Shown here: positions 1-8,183 of the stretch, in pieces
Layout of the letters: each line of letters opens with the position of its first letter
Numbering within the stretch: position 1 is the first letter of the stretch
Assembly (NCBI RefSeq): GCF_023074075.1
Contig: NZ_JADPKT010000099.1
Coordinates: forward strand, 1 to 49,340
From: Bradyrhizobium sp. 138
GTDB lineage: Bacteria > Pseudomonadota > Alphaproteobacteria > Rhizobiales > Xanthobacteraceae
Reading direction: 5' to 3'
Length of the DNA stretch: 49,340 bases
The notes under the pieces: model-generated
What the model was told of the DNA's origin: nothing
Database searches by the model: none
Seen by the model: only the letters and a program-made list of their open reading frames with translations
Position numbers and translations under genes: made by a program

Positions 1-99
1 CAATCAAACCCGCAGACACTCGGCCATCGGCTATATCAGCCCGGTCGAGATGGAGCTAAAATCGGCTTGATCCATGTCCACTTTTTTGGGGGAAGATCA
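1..99 (+). mobile_element. Right end of an IS3-family insertion sequence
   Basis: After the transposase stop codon there is a short spacer and then a T/G-rich terminal stretch (about 75-99, TGTCCACTTTTTTGGGGGAA then GATCA) ending in CA. This is the usual 3' boundary of an IS3-family element, whose ends are TG...CA. The other end lies outside the window, so target duplication cannot be checked. A chromosomal repeat starts five bases further on, which suggests insertion into or beside a repeat. Confidence 0.65.
2..70 (+). CDS. IS3-family transposase, C-terminal fragment (cut by window start)
   Basis: The first bases translate in one open frame to a 22-residue tail followed by TGA. The tail reads NQTRRHSAIGYISPVEMEL and then KSA. 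The HSAIGYxSPxxxE motif is the typical end of the integrase-core (DDE) transposase OrfB of IS3-family elements. Only the tail is in the window, so the catalytic DDE residues and the element's left end cannot be seen. The stop codon is followed closely by a candidate terminal inverted repeat, as expected for an IS3 element. Subgroup is not assigned. Confidence rests on this motif and on the adjacent element end. Confidence 0.75.
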   Translation, partial: NQTRRHSAIGYISPVEMELKSA

Positions 100-103
100 A
101 TTC

Positions 104-133
104 TGGATTGCTTCGCTGCGCTCGCAATGACGT
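104..133. repeat. Intergenic palindromic repeat (GCAATCC/CATTGCGAG family)
   Basis: An imperfect palindrome of the form GGATTGCTTCGCTGCGC followed by TCGCAATGACG. The same family recurs at 48.9-49.06 kb. It sits directly at the IS end. Confidence 0.6.
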
Positions 134-200
134 GGAGGGAGCTGGCGTTACCGCGACTACACCAACTTGCAGATGCCGATTTGACCAGCGCGCGGCGCGC

Positions 201-764
201 TCACGCCTCGCCGCGTAGCCAGGCCTTCACCTTTTGCAACAGGCCGTGCCGCAACTCGTCGACGGAGGCGGCTTCGGCCGGCGTTAGCGTCCGCAAGGCT
301 GCATCGAGGTCGTCAGTCGCAGGCCTTGGCTCCGGCACCGACGCAGGCGCCAGTCCCGCAGCCGCGAGCGCGATCGGGCCAATCTGCGTCAGGAATGCGC
401 GTTCGTATTCACGCGACAGCCGCGCGATCGCTTCGTCCAGCGTCAACCAGTCGATCGCCTTGATGTCGTTCATCAGCTTGCGGACGGGACCGCTTTCGGC
501 CTCCATGCGCCAGAAATGCACGACCTTCGAGCGCCCGCCGGATTGATACACGAGCGTGCCGAGAAATTCGTGGATGGCGACGTCATGGCCGGTCTCCTCC
601 AGCACCTCGCGATGCGCGGCCTCCTTCGGCGTCTCGCCATCGTCGAGCTTGCCTTTGGGCAGAACCCATTCGTTGCGCTTGCGCTGGCGCACGACCGCAA
701 TCAGCGGCGTCGAACCACGCCGCAGCACAATACCCCCCGCCGCCATCACCGGCGCCCGCGCCAT
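201..764 (-). CDS. Nudix (MutT-type) hydrolase
   Basis: A 187-residue Nudix protein that would hydrolyse a nucleoside diphosphate linked to another group; the substrate cannot be read from the sequence. The Nudix box is complete at about residues 38-60 (G, five residues, E, seven residues, REVLEETGH), so the metal-binding glutamates are present. The preceding strand LPKGKL is typical of Ap4A/diphosphoinositol-phosphate-like members. The C-terminal 50 residues are an Ala/Pro-rich extension beyond the usual fold. ATG at 764 is preferred to an in-frame TTG two codons upstream. It lies immediately downstream of psd on the same strand with a gap of about 65 bp, so co-transcription is possible. Confidence 0.88.
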   Translation of the reverse strand: MARAPVMAAGGIVLRRGSTPLIAVVRQRKRNEWVLPKGKLDDGETPKEAAHREVLEETGHDVAIHEFLGTLVYQSGGRSKVVHFWRMEAESGPVRKLMNDIKAIDWLTLDEAIARLSREYERAFLTQIGPIALAAAGLAPASVPEPRPATDDLDAALRTLTPAEAASVDELRHGLLQKVKAWLRGEA

Positions 765-830
765 CGCCAAATCCGTAATCTAGAATCGTCCCCACGGGCG
801 ATATAGGCAGCGGGCGCGGCGGATTGAAGG

Positions 831-1694
831 CTACTTTTTCCTCAACAGGGCTTGACCGGCGCGAATGCGCGTGCCCTCGGCAATGCCGTCACAGAAGGTG
901 AAATCACCGGGCGCGAGAATGATGATGGTCGAGCCGTGCTCGAACCAGCCCAGCTCCTCGCCCTTGGTGACGCTGACGTCGCAAGGGAAGTTGACCGGGC
1001 CGCGCGTCTGCGCGTTCAGCACCATATCGAGGAAGTGCAGGCGGATGCTCGCGACCAGGATGGCCGCGACGGGCACCAGCGTCACGGCTTCGCCGGTCGA
1101 AAGACGCGTGCGGATCACCGCGCGCTCATTCTTGCAAAACAGACGTTCGACCCGCTTGAGCGCGATCGGGTTGACGTTCCAGACGTCGCCGTGGATCAGC
1201 GTGACCCGCTCGATATGCGCGTCATAGGGCGCATGGAAGCGGTGATACATGCTGGAGGTCAGCCGCAGCGTGACGAAGCTTCCGTTGCGGTGCTGGTCGA
1301 CCAAAGCTGAATCGCCGAGCAGATCGAGCAGCGAGTAAGGCGCGCCCTTGACCTGGAACAGCTCGGTGTCGGCGATCTTCCCGTGAGCTCCGACGATGCC
1401 GTCGGAGGGACTGGCGACGACGGAAGGATCCGAATCGAAGGGACGCAGCCCCGGCTTCAGCTCCCGGGTGAAGCAGTCGTGCAGGCTGTTGAAATGGCTC
1501 TTGCGCGCCTCGGACAGATCGAGGTCGGAGAACAGCTTCCACAGCGCGATCGAGAAGTCCCGCACCAACGGATTCTCGATCTTGGAGAACCAGCCCATGA
1601 AGCGGGTCAGCGCGGCGCGGGGAATGCGGTTGGTCAACAGGAAGTTGAGGTCTTCCTGCTGGGTGAAAGAGGCGATGAGGGCTTTGACTGTCAT
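831..1694 (-). CDS. psd: Phosphatidylserine decarboxylase proenzyme
   Basis: Decarboxylates phosphatidylserine to phosphatidylethanolamine at the inner membrane. The 287-residue chain carries the self-cleavage motif near its C-terminus (EHGSTIII, Gly254-Ser255). Cleavage there gives a large beta chain and a short alpha chain whose N-terminal Ser becomes the pyruvoyl group. Upstream blocks SPSDGIVG and YHRFHAPYD are conserved in the family, the latter containing the catalytic His. The length fits the longer E. coli-like class rather than the short PssA-linked alphaproteobacterial form. It is transcribed away from the aminotransferase gene across a 35-bp gap. PmtA, the next step towards phosphatidylcholine, is encoded about 2.6 kb away. 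Confidence 0.92.
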   Translation of the reverse strand: MTVKALIASFTQQEDLNFLLTNRIPRAALTRFMGWFSKIENPLVRDFSIALWKLFSDLDLSEARKSHFNSLHDCFTRELKPGLRPFDSDPSVVASPSDGIVGAHGKIADTELFQVKGAPYSLLDLLGDSALVDQHRNGSFVTLRLTSSMYHRFHAPYDAHIERVTLIHGDVWNVNPIALKRVERLFCKNERAVIRTRLSTGEAVTLVPVAAILVASIRLHFLDMVLNAQTRGPVNFPCDVSVTKGEELGWFEHGSTIIILAPGDFTFCDGIAEGTRIRAGQALLRKK

Positions 1695-1729
1695 GAATCT
1701 GTTAGCTCACAGTATTAGCGCTTGTTGAC

Positions 1730-3394
1730 ATGGAAACGACACTCCCGATTCTCTCGATGTCCGTGGCCGCCGCAGCGTCCGCTGCCGCCGTCCTTCCGAA
1801 GATCAAGGCACGGGTCGAATTGTCCCGCGCCAAGCACCGTTCGCTCGCCGGGCACTCCAAAATGTCGCGCCGGGTGGCAAAGCTGCTCCCGTTCTACGCG
1901 TTCGAGGGTGACAAATACTTCGGCTGTGACGGCGCGCCCGCGAACATCGTGACCCAGCGCAAGGAGGCCTTCTTCCGCCTCGCCAGGCTTTACGCCGAGC
2001 GCTACCCCAAGGGCCGCGCGATGACGAAGGAAGCGGCGGAGACGATCTCCGACCTGCACTTCACCGAGAGCTACCGCGTGCCGTTCCAGTTCTCGCGCCT
2101 CGTCCGCGAGCATCTGGGCACCTCGACTTTCATGGAATCCTCGCGCGGCGTCACCGTCACCGATGTCGACGGCAACACCTCCTACGATCTCACGGGATCC
2201 TACGGCGTCAACATCTTCGGCAACGACTTCTACAAGGAGTGCATCGAGGGCGCAGAGAAGCGCGCGCATGCGCTCGGCCCGGTGCTCGGCCCCTATCATC
2301 CCGTCATTCTCGAGAACGTGCAGCGGCTCCGCCAGATCTCGGGCCTCGACGAGGTCTCGTTCCACATGTCGGGCACCGAAGCGGTGATGCAGGCGGTGCG
2401 GCTCGCGCGCTACCACACCAAGCGGACGCACCTGGTTCGTTTCGCCGGCGCCTATCACGGCTGGTGGGGCGACGTGCAGCCCGGCGTCGGCAATCCTATC
2501 CCTGCGCACGAGACCTACACCCTTGCCGAGATGTCGGAGAAGACGCTGCATGTGCTGCGTACGCGCAAGGACATCGCCTGCGTGCTGGTCAATCCGCTGC
2601 AGGGCCTGCATCCGAACGCCAACGCGCCCGGCGATTCCTCGCTGGTCGATTCCTCCCGCGGCGGCCATTTCGACCGGCCGGCTTACACCGAGTGGCTCAC
2701 GAGGCTGCGCGAGGTCTGCACCGAGCGCGGCATCGTGCTGATCTTCGACGAAGTGTTCGTCGGCTTCCGCCTCGCCGCCGGTGGCGCCCAGGACTATTTC
2801 GGCGTCAAGGCCGACATGGTGACCTACGGCAAGAGCCTCGCCGGCGGCCTGCCGGTCGGCGTGGTCTGCGGCAGACGCGAATTGATGCGCCGCTTCCGCG
2901 ACGACCGCCCCGCCGACATCTGCTTCGCCCGCGGCACCTTCAACTCGCATCCCTACGTCATGACGGCGATGGACGAGTTCTTGAGCCGCCTCTCCAGTCC
3001 AAACTTTCGCGCGGTCTATGACGGGCTGGAGGAGACCTGGAACGGCCGCGTCCAAAAACTCAACCGGATGATGACCGACGCCGACCTGCCGGTGCGGTTC
3101 GCCAATTTCTCGTCGATCTGGACGGTGAAATACACCACTCCATCCCGCTACAACTGGATGCTGCAATATTACCTGCGCGCCGAGGGCCTGGCGCTGAGCT
3201 GGGTCGGCACCGGCCGGTTGATCTTCAGCCTCAACTACACCGACGCCGATTTCACCGAGGTCGCCGAACGCTTCGTCCGCGCCGCCGAAAAGATGAAGGC
3301 CGATGGCTTCTGGTGGCACGACGGTGTGCTCACCAACAAGCAGATCAAGCGGCAGATTCTGAAAGAGATGCTGGCCAAGCGACTTGGGCGTTGA
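1730..3394 (+). CDS. Class III PLP-dependent aminotransferase (glutamate-1-semialdehyde aminotransferase-like)
   Basis: A 554-residue class III aminotransferase. Visible family blocks are the substrate/cofactor region FHMSGTEAVMQAVRLAR, the FAGAYHGWW loop, IFDEVFVGFR (the Asp that contacts the PLP ring nitrogen) and TYGKSLAGG with the Schiff-base Lys at about residue 368. It is longer than HemL (about 430 residues), with an N-terminal extension of roughly 100 residues, so it is probably not the tetrapyrrole enzyme itself. Neither ATG 1730 nor ATG 1757 has a clear ribosome-binding site. Divergence from psd and proximity to pmtA and a glycosyltransferase suggest a role in lipid or envelope amine chemistry. 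That role is inference; the substrate is unknown. Confidence 0.85.
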   Translation: METTLPILSMSVAAAASAAAVLPKIKARVELSRAKHRSLAGHSKMSRRVAKLLPFYAFEGDKYFGCDGAPANIVTQRKEAFFRLARLYAERYPKGRAMTKEAAETISDLHFTESYRVPFQFSRLVREHLGTSTFMESSRGVTVTDVDGNTSYDLTGSYGVNIFGNDFYKECIEGAEKRAHALGPVLGPYHPVILENVQRLRQISGLDEVSFHMSGTEAVMQAVRLARYHTKRTHLVRFAGAYHGWWGDVQPGVGNPIPAHETYTLAEMSEKTLHVLRTRKDIACVLVNPLQGLHPNANAPGDSSLVDSSRGGHFDRPAYTEWLTRLREVCTERGIVLIFDEVFVGFRLAAGGAQDYFGVKADMVTYGKSLAGGLPVGVVCGRRELMRRFRDDRPADICFARGTFNSHPYVMTAMDEFLSRLSSPNFRAVYDGLEETWNGRVQKLNRMMTDADLPVRFANFSSIWTVKYTTPSRYNWMLQYYLRAEGLALSWVGTGRLIFSLNYTDADFTEVAERFVRAAEKMKADGFWWHDGVLTNKQIKRQILKEMLAKRLGR

Positions 3395-3410
3395 GGCCGA
3401 TTTCTCCAAC

Positions 3411-3502
3411 TCCGTCATGGCCGGGCTTGTCCCGGCCACCCATGCGTCACCACACGATGGCTCCAAGACGTGGGTGCCCGGGACGAGCCCGGGCACGACG
3501 TA
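3411..3502. repeat. Inverted pair of GGCCGGGCTTGTCCCGGCC-type repeats
   Basis: Two palindromes (GCCGGGCTTGTCCCGGC and GCCCGGGACGAGCCCGGGC) face each other between convergent genes. The same type recurs at 35.03-35.11 kb. Such pairs can form hairpins in RNA and may end transcription from both sides. Confidence 0.7.
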
Positions 3503-3540
3503 ACCATCAGACATCGGAGTATCTTGTGAGAGTAGCGCGC

Positions 3541-4200
3541 TCAGGCGTGCTGCTCTTCGAGCGTGGGCTCGCCGATCAGGCCCAGCGTATGCTCCGGATT
3601 GAGATGCAGGCCAGGGTCCATCAGCTCGCCGCGCATCAGCGCCAGCGGAGCGCTGCGATAGAGCATCAGATCGTGGAAGGGATCGGTCAGGATCTTGATC
3701 ATCCAGACGAGGCCGGTCTCGACGTCGCGGATGAAGAACAGGTGCACGGTGCGAAACAGAAGACCGCCGCCGCCAACCACGAGCCAGATCTTGGCAACCT
3801 GACGCATGAAGTCGATCGCGCTCGCCCAGGGCGTGAACAGGCCGAACAGCGAGGGATCGACGAACAGCACCAGCGGCGAGAGCGCCCAGATCGACATCAG
3901 CACCACCTTGCGCTGAAGGTTGTAGCCGACCTTGATCTCTTCCTTGTACTCGTGCGTCGCCTGGTTGATGTGGTCGTAAGTATGCGGCTCGAAGAAGAAG
4001 TGTCCGGCCTGGCGCGAGGTCATCGAGACCAGCCAGCCGACCAGCGCGGAGACCACGGGGTCGATGAACAGCCAGACATAGGCGAAGAGGAAGCTCAGCG
4101 CGCTGACGAAGTGCAGGCTCTGATTGATGCGGCTGTGGTGATAGTAGCGATGGTCGTCCCAGCGCTGGATTCGCAGCTGTTCGAGGTAATTCTTGATCAT
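3541..4200 (-). CDS. Multi-pass membrane protein resembling the Mpo1/DUF962 family
   Basis: A 219-residue membrane protein. The N-terminal half has the layout of the Mpo1/DUF962 family: a His-rich cytosolic start (YYHHSRINQSLHF), a hydrophobic hairpin, then a His followed by FFFEP (RQAGHFFFEPHTYDH). Mpo1 of yeast is an iron-dependent 2-hydroxy fatty acid dioxygenase; equating this protein with that activity is inference only. Further hydrophobic segments occur around residues 100-165. ATG 4200 is preceded by a good Shine-Dalgarno sequence (GGGGAAG), which decides it against a TTG four codons upstream. It lies 120 bp downstream of pmtA on the same strand and converges with the aminotransferase gene. 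Confidence 0.65.
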   Translation of the reverse strand: MIKNYLEQLRIQRWDDHRYYHHSRINQSLHFVSALSFLFAYVWLFIDPVVSALVGWLVSMTSRQAGHFFFEPHTYDHINQATHEYKEEIKVGYNLQRKVVLMSIWALSPLVLFVDPSLFGLFTPWASAIDFMRQVAKIWLVVGGGGLLFRTVHLFFIRDVETGLVWMIKILTDPFHDLMLYRSAPLALMRGELMDPGLHLNPEHTLGLIGEPTLEEQHA

Positions 4201-4320
4201 GTTCTTCCCCAAAATGCTTTCGGGTACGGGATTAAAGGGATTCGATGTAGGCCGTGTGACATCATCATTTTGTCATGTGACGATGTGCAGCGGCGCGATG
4301 ACGCACACAGACGCGCAAGC

Positions 4321-5010
4321 TCACGCCGCCTTGGCGACGTCGACCTTGCGGAAGCGCACCAGCGAGAAATGACCGAGCGGCGGAATCAAACGGCGCTCGG
4401 CGAGCTCGATGCCGTGGGCACCGGCCAGCCACTTCGTATAGCGCGACCAGGCGAACTCGGCGGTGCGGAAGCCGAGCGGACGCACCACCGGCTGCAGCTT
4501 CTGCTCGATGAAGCGGCGCATGCCGGCATCCGCGCTGACGCGGGTGAGGATGATCAGCTCGCCGCCCGGGCGCAGCACGCGAGCGAATTCGTCGAGCGCC
4601 TTTTCGGGGTTCGGCACCGCGGTGACGACATATTGCGCCATCACCACGTCGAAGGAATTGTCGGAGAATTCGAGCTTCTCGGCGTCCATCACCGCGAGGC
4701 CCTCGACGTTCTTCAGCCCGCCCTCGGCGACGCGCTGGCGCGCCTTGTCCAGCATCGCTTCCGAGATGTCGGTGCCGAAGATGCGCAGGTTCGGGGCATA
4801 GAGCGGCAGCGAGATGCCGGTGCCGACACCGACCTCGAGCACGCGGCCGCCGATCTTGTTGGTGGCCGCGATCGCGGCCTGCCTGCCCTTGGCGAACACG
4901 CCGCCGAACACGAGGTCGTAGACCGGCGCCCAGCGGTCATAGGCCTGCTCGACCACGCCACGGGTGAGGTCGAGCTGCTGGGTGCCGTCAAGGTTCATGA
5001 TCTTAGCCAT
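4321..5010 (-). CDS. pmtA: Phosphatidylethanolamine N-methyltransferase (rhizobial PmtA type)
   Basis: A 229-residue class I SAM-dependent methyltransferase that should convert phosphatidylethanolamine to phosphatidylcholine by successive methylations. The start of the mature fold (YDRWAPVYDLVFGGVF) and motif I (VLEVGVGTGISLPLY, residues 57-71) match the Rhodobacter/Sinorhizobium PmtA subfamily, distinct from the small membrane-bound PmtX type. Motif II/III are represented by VMDAEKLEF and VLRPGGELIIL. It has no membrane segment, as expected for this soluble enzyme. It is 35 bp downstream of a GT4 glycosyltransferase gene on the same strand, so the two probably form an operon. The presence of psd nearby supports the assignment. 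Confidence 0.85.
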   Translation of the reverse strand: MAKIMNLDGTQQLDLTRGVVEQAYDRWAPVYDLVFGGVFAKGRQAAIAATNKIGGRVLEVGVGTGISLPLYAPNLRIFGTDISEAMLDKARQRVAEGGLKNVEGLAVMDAEKLEFSDNSFDVVMAQYVVTAVPNPEKALDEFARVLRPGGELIILTRVSADAGMRRFIEQKLQPVVRPLGFRTAEFAWSRYTKWLAGAHGIELAERRLIPPLGHFSLVRFRKVDVAKAA

Positions 5011-5045
5011 CGGTGAGGTTCTCGCTGTGGTTCAAAACGTAGAGG

Positions 5046-6098
5046 TCAACCGCGCACCGGCCGCCGCGCCATGCGAGGCGAGGCGCGCAAGGCGCGGCTG
5101 GGCTGAAGTGAGGTGAGGTTGCCGACGAATTGGCGCGCACTGTTCTCCCAGGAGCGCTCCAGTGCAAAATTGCGGCAGGTCTCGCGCGACATGGTGAGCG
5201 CGCGCAGGCACGCAGTGCGCAAATCGTGGTCGATCGCGCCGATCGGATGATCGGCGATGACGTCCTTCGGACCCGTGACCGGAAACGCCGCAACCGGCGT
5301 GCCGCAGGCGAGCGCCTCGAGCTGCACCACGCCGAACGTATCTGTCAGGCTCGGAAACACGAACACGTCGGCTGCTGCGAGATGCGCGGTGAGGTCCGCG
5401 CCCTTCTTCTCGCCGAGGAAGACGGCCTCGGGATATTTCTTTTCGAGCGCCGCCTTCTGCGGACCGTCGCCGACGACGACCTTGGTGCCGGGCAGGTCGA
5501 GCGAGAGGAATGCTTCGAGATTCTTCTCCACCGCCACGCGGCCCATGGTCATGAAGATCGGACCCGGCAGATCGAGCTTGGCCGGAGCGTCGGGGTGGAA
5601 CAGCTCGGTATTGACGCCGCGGGTCCAGAAGCCAAGCCGCTTGAAGCCGCGCCCGGACAGCTCCTGCCGCAGCGAGGGCGTCGCCACCATGGTCATTGCT
5701 GCGGCATCGTGGAAGTGGCGCAGCACGGCATAGCCGACGCTGGCGGGGATGCCGGTCCGGACCGAAACATATTCCGGAAACCGCGTGGTGTAGGAGGTGG
5801 TGAAGGCAAGCCGATTGCGCCGGCAATAGGCCCGTGCGGCCCAGCCGATCGGCCCTTCGGTTGCGATATGCAGGGCTTCCGGCGCGCACCTCTCGATCCG
5901 CCGCGCGATCTCTTTGCTGCTCGGCAGCGCGACGCGCAGGCCCGGATAGGTCGGCAGCGGCCAGGACGGAAAGCCGTCCGGCGTCAGGAAGTCGATCTCG
6001 ACATCGAGGGCCTTGGCCGCATTCGCCAGCGAGGTCAGCGTCCGCACCACACCGTTGACCTGCGGATGCCAGGCGTCAGTCGCGATTAATACCCGCAT
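5046..6098 (-). CDS. GT4-family glycosyltransferase (glycolipid type)
   Basis: A 350-residue retaining GT-B glycosyltransferase. The N-terminus (RVLIATDAWHPQVNGVVRTL) is the acceptor domain of the GT4 subgroup that includes MgtA-type mannosyltransferases and rhizobial diacylglycerol glycosyltransferases. The donor domain shows GRVAVEKN and the EX7E-type region FPSLTDTFGVVQLEALACG. No membrane span is visible. The operon position before pmtA and the lipid neighbourhood favour a membrane glycolipid acceptor, but the sugar and acceptor are not determined by what I can see. The C-terminal tail of about 15 residues is basic and low in complexity. Confidence 0.8.
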   Translation of the reverse strand: MRVLIATDAWHPQVNGVVRTLTSLANAAKALDVEIDFLTPDGFPSWPLPTYPGLRVALPSSKEIARRIERCAPEALHIATEGPIGWAARAYCRRNRLAFTTSYTTRFPEYVSVRTGIPASVGYAVLRHFHDAAAMTMVATPSLRQELSGRGFKRLGFWTRGVNTELFHPDAPAKLDLPGPIFMTMGRVAVEKNLEAFLSLDLPGTKVVVGDGPQKAALEKKYPEAVFLGEKKGADLTAHLAAADVFVFPSLTDTFGVVQLEALACGTPVAAFPVTGPKDVIADHPIGAIDHDLRTACLRALTMSRETCRNFALERSWENSARQFVGNLTSLQPSRALRASPRMARRPVRG

Positions 6099-6372
6099 GG
6101 GAAAATCCCGAGAGTTTGATGATTCTCAGGCATCGACCATCAACGAAGGATATTTCAGGCGTGTGACGTCATAGAAGTGTCGGCGGGCCGTTTTGTACGT
6201 TAACAGGCCGGCGCAGCCACGAAACTGTCATGAAACAATCCTTGCCGCGACGAAACCGTTTTCGGTTTTCCGCGCAAATGTCCCGAAACGTTTCGCCGTT
6301 AGTGATCTACGCAACGGAGCACCGAAACGGTGCCGCGGTGATCAACGACACCGAGCAAACAGGGGCGATCAA

Positions 6373-7098
6373 ATGTTCAATCTGGATACGTTCAAGACCT
6401 ATTCGCGCGCCGTTGCGTTCAGTGCAGTGGCAATCTCCGCATTCGCCTTCGCAGGTGCAGCCAACGCCGCGCCGGTGCAGATCTTCCCGTTCTTCCAGCC
6501 GCTGCCGCCGATGGCTGCGCCGCAGCCATTCCAGCCCTATCAGCCCTACCAGCCCTATCAGGCGCCGACCTATCAGACCGAGCCGTCCGAGGATCAGGAC
6601 GCGGTCGAGATGCCGGCCCGCTTCCGCCGCCAGACTGTTTCCTACGCGACGCGCGAGGCGCCGGGCACTATCATCATCGATACGCCCAACACCTATCTCT
6701 ATTACGTGCTCGGAGGCGGCCAGGCGCTGCGCTACGGCATCGGCGTCGGCCGCGACGGCTTCACCTGGTCCGGCATTCAATCGGTCAGCCGCAAGGCTGA
6801 GTGGCCCGCCTGGACTCCGCCGCCGGAAATGATCGCCCGCCAGCCCTATCTGCCGCGCCACATGGCCGGCGGCCCTGGCAATCCGTTAGGGGCACGCGCC
6901 ATGTATCTCGGCGGCACCATCTACCGCATCCACGGCACCAACGCGCCCGACACCATCGGCAAGCGTGTCTCTTCCGGCTGCATCCGCATGACCAATGAGG
7001 ACGTCACCGACCTCTATTCCCGCGTCAACGTCGGCACCAAGGTGATCGTGCTGCCGATGACGGAGCGCCGCGCCGAGCTCGGAACCACGACGCGCTAA
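6373..7098 (+). CDS. L,D-transpeptidase (YkuD domain), secreted
   Basis: A 241-residue periplasmic enzyme of the YkuD (ErfK/YbiS/YcfS/YnhG) family that forms 3-3 peptidoglycan cross-links or attaches proteins to peptidoglycan. A signal peptide ends at about residue 32 (AGAANAA). A Pro/Gln/Tyr-rich linker with PYQ repeats follows. The catalytic signature is RIHGTN followed by SSGCIRM, with Cys203. I chose ATG 6373 because it starts the signal peptide; translating further upstream gives no recognisable protein. A paralogue with the same catalytic domain is encoded at 42.3-43.5 kb. A strong terminator follows about 24 bp after the stop. Confidence 0.92.
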   Translation: MFNLDTFKTYSRAVAFSAVAISAFAFAGAANAAPVQIFPFFQPLPPMAAPQPFQPYQPYQPYQAPTYQTEPSEDQDAVEMPARFRRQTVSYATREAPGTIIIDTPNTYLYYVLGGGQALRYGIGVGRDGFTWSGIQSVSRKAEWPAWTPPPEMIARQPYLPRHMAGGPGNPLGARAMYLGGTIYRIHGTNAPDTIGKRVSSGCIRMTNEDVTDLYSRVNVGTKVIVLPMTERRAELGTTTR

Positions 7099-7121
7099 CG
7101 CGAGGGACATTGTGACGCGAA

Positions 7122-7154
7122 CGGCCCCGGAACCCACCGGGGCCGCTTTCGTTT
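7122..7154 (+). terminator. Rho-independent terminator after the L,D-transpeptidase gene
   Basis: A perfect 9-bp stem CGGCCCCGG/CCGGGGCCG with a 6-base loop, followed by CTTTCGTTT. It argues against any start for the cytochrome gene upstream of this point. Confidence 0.85.
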
Positions 7155-7207
7155 GCCCTCGACGTATCGACGCGCTTGCTGCGGCGCGATCTCCAATGGA
7201 GGCGCAA

Positions 7208-7624
7208 ATGCAACCACGCCTGCAACCCTTGCCGCGTCAGTGGCTGCACACGATCGCCATCGCCGGCGCACTGACGCTGCTCGTGCCCGCGCCGACTTCG
7301 CTCGCGCAGCAGCCTGCGGGCGACGAGGCCGCGCACCAGGCCTTCAACAATTCCTGCCGCACCTGCCATTCCGTGAAGGAAGGCGACAACCGCCTCGGTC
7401 CCAACCTCAACAAGATCGTCGGGCGCAAGGCTGGCTCGCTGCCGAACTACAACTACTCGCCGTCGATGAAAGACGCCGGCTTCGTCTGGGACCAGGACAA
7501 GCTCACCCGCTTCATGGTCAAGCCTGACGAGGTCGTGTCCGGCCACAAGATGCAGCCCTATGGCGGCGTTTCGGCGGAGGAAGCGGGCAAGATCGTCGCT
7601 TACTTGCAGGCGGCGTCGCAGTGA
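7208..7624 (+). CDS. Class I cytochrome c (cytochrome c550/cycM-like), secreted
   Basis: A monohaem c-type cytochrome of 138 residues carrying electrons in the periplasm. A signal peptide or anchor occupies residues 1-35. The haem-binding site CRTCH is at residues 50-54. The sixth ligand is probably Met115 in GHKMQPYGG. Between them LGPNLNKIVGRKAGS is typical of the mitochondrial-like class I fold. ATG 7208 is chosen because GGAGG lies five bases upstream; the ATG four codons earlier forms part of that Shine-Dalgarno sequence. Gene-specific naming is not possible from the window; no oxidase gene is adjacent. Confidence 0.9.
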   Translation: MQPRLQPLPRQWLHTIAIAGALTLLVPAPTSLAQQPAGDEAAHQAFNNSCRTCHSVKEGDNRLGPNLNKIVGRKAGSLPNYNYSPSMKDAGFVWDQDKLTRFMVKPDEVVSGHKMQPYGGVSAEEAGKIVAYLQAASQ

Positions 7625-7655
7625 CTCTCGCGGTTTGGCTCCAGCAATCGCGGCG

Positions 7656-7836
7656 CATCCTTCGAGACGCCCGCCTTGGGCGGGCTCCTCAGGATGAGGG
7701 CGGAGTGTGTAGCTCGATCGATCCCTGAAGCGTTTGTCAGCGGGATCAACGACCACTCGCCTCTTGCGCCAAGGCGCGACTGCCAGTTAGCCTCATCCTG
7801 AGGAGCGCGCCCTTGCGCGCGTCTCGAAGGGCGAGG
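7656..7836. repeat. REP pair upstream of the GIY-YIG gene (family A)
   Basis: Two oppositely oriented copies (7656-7699 and 7791-7836) of a palindromic repeat whose outer arms are CATCCTTCGAGAC and CTCAGGATGAGG, with variable self-complementary centres (GCCCGCCTTGGGCGGGC; GCGCGCCCTTGCGCGCG). The spacer is about 90 bp. The inner copy ends eight bases before the next start codon. Confidence 0.85.
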
Positions 7837-7844
7837 CGTTCACG

Positions 7845-8183
7845 ATGACCGAAGGCGCGTGGCTCTACATTCTCAGATGCGCCGACGGCAGCTATTACAT
7901 CGGCACGACACGCACCGAGCTCGAGATCAGGATCGCGCAACACAACGCCGGCACCCACGAAGGCTACACAAAGTCGCGTCGCCCTGTGATGCTGATCTTC
8001 TCGCAATGGTTCGATCGCATCACCGACGCAATCGAATGCGAGCGCAAACTCAAGAAATGGAGCCGCGCCAAGAAGGAAGCCTTCATGCGCGGCGATTTTG
8101 CCGAGCTGCATGACCTGGCAAAGCGCGCATCACATCATCCTTCGAGACGCCCGCCTGCGGCGGGCCCTCAGGATGAGGGCTGA
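7845..8183 (+). CDS. GIY-YIG domain endonuclease-like protein
   Basis: A 112-residue single-domain GIY-YIG protein of the UvrC-N/YhbQ-like group, expected to cut DNA using one metal ion. The two motif halves are LYILRCADGSYYIG (residues 7-20). The catalytic Arg is in the helix LEIRIAQHN and the Glu in ECERKLKKW. The ribosome-binding region (GAAGGGCGAGG) lies inside the preceding REP copy. The last 16 or so residues (from HHPSRRPPAAGP) are translated from the following REP copy, with the stop just after it. The gene is therefore nested entirely between repeat pairs. Its cellular role is unknown, and the link to repeat spread is an inference set out in the findings. Confidence 0.85.
   Translation: MTEGAWLYILRCADGSYYIGTTRTELEIRIAQHNAGTHEGYTKSRRPVMLIFSQWFDRITDAIECERKLKKWSRAKKEAFMRGDFAELHDLAKRASHHPSRRPPAAGPQDEG

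Noticed and set aside
1715..3514. A 599-codon open frame on the minus strand opposite the aminotransferase gene
   Set aside because: It is antisense to a gene with clear family motifs and has low-complexity His/Gly/Ala composition typical of shadow frames in GC-rich DNA.
4253..4285. TGTCATGTGAC-type sequence upstream of the Mpo1-like gene as a Pho box
   Set aside because: Half-site spacing and orientation do not fit the direct-repeat Pho box, although phosphate control of a lipid locus would be attractive.
6205..6250. CTGTCATGAAACA resembling a Pho box upstream of the L,D-transpeptidase gene
   Set aside because: Only one half-site matches; the second half (CAATCCT) shares too few bases with CTGTCAT.
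7112..7207. Upstream starts for the cytochrome c gene
   Set aside because: They lie within or just after a strong terminator hairpin, and ATG 7208 has GGAGG five bases upstream.
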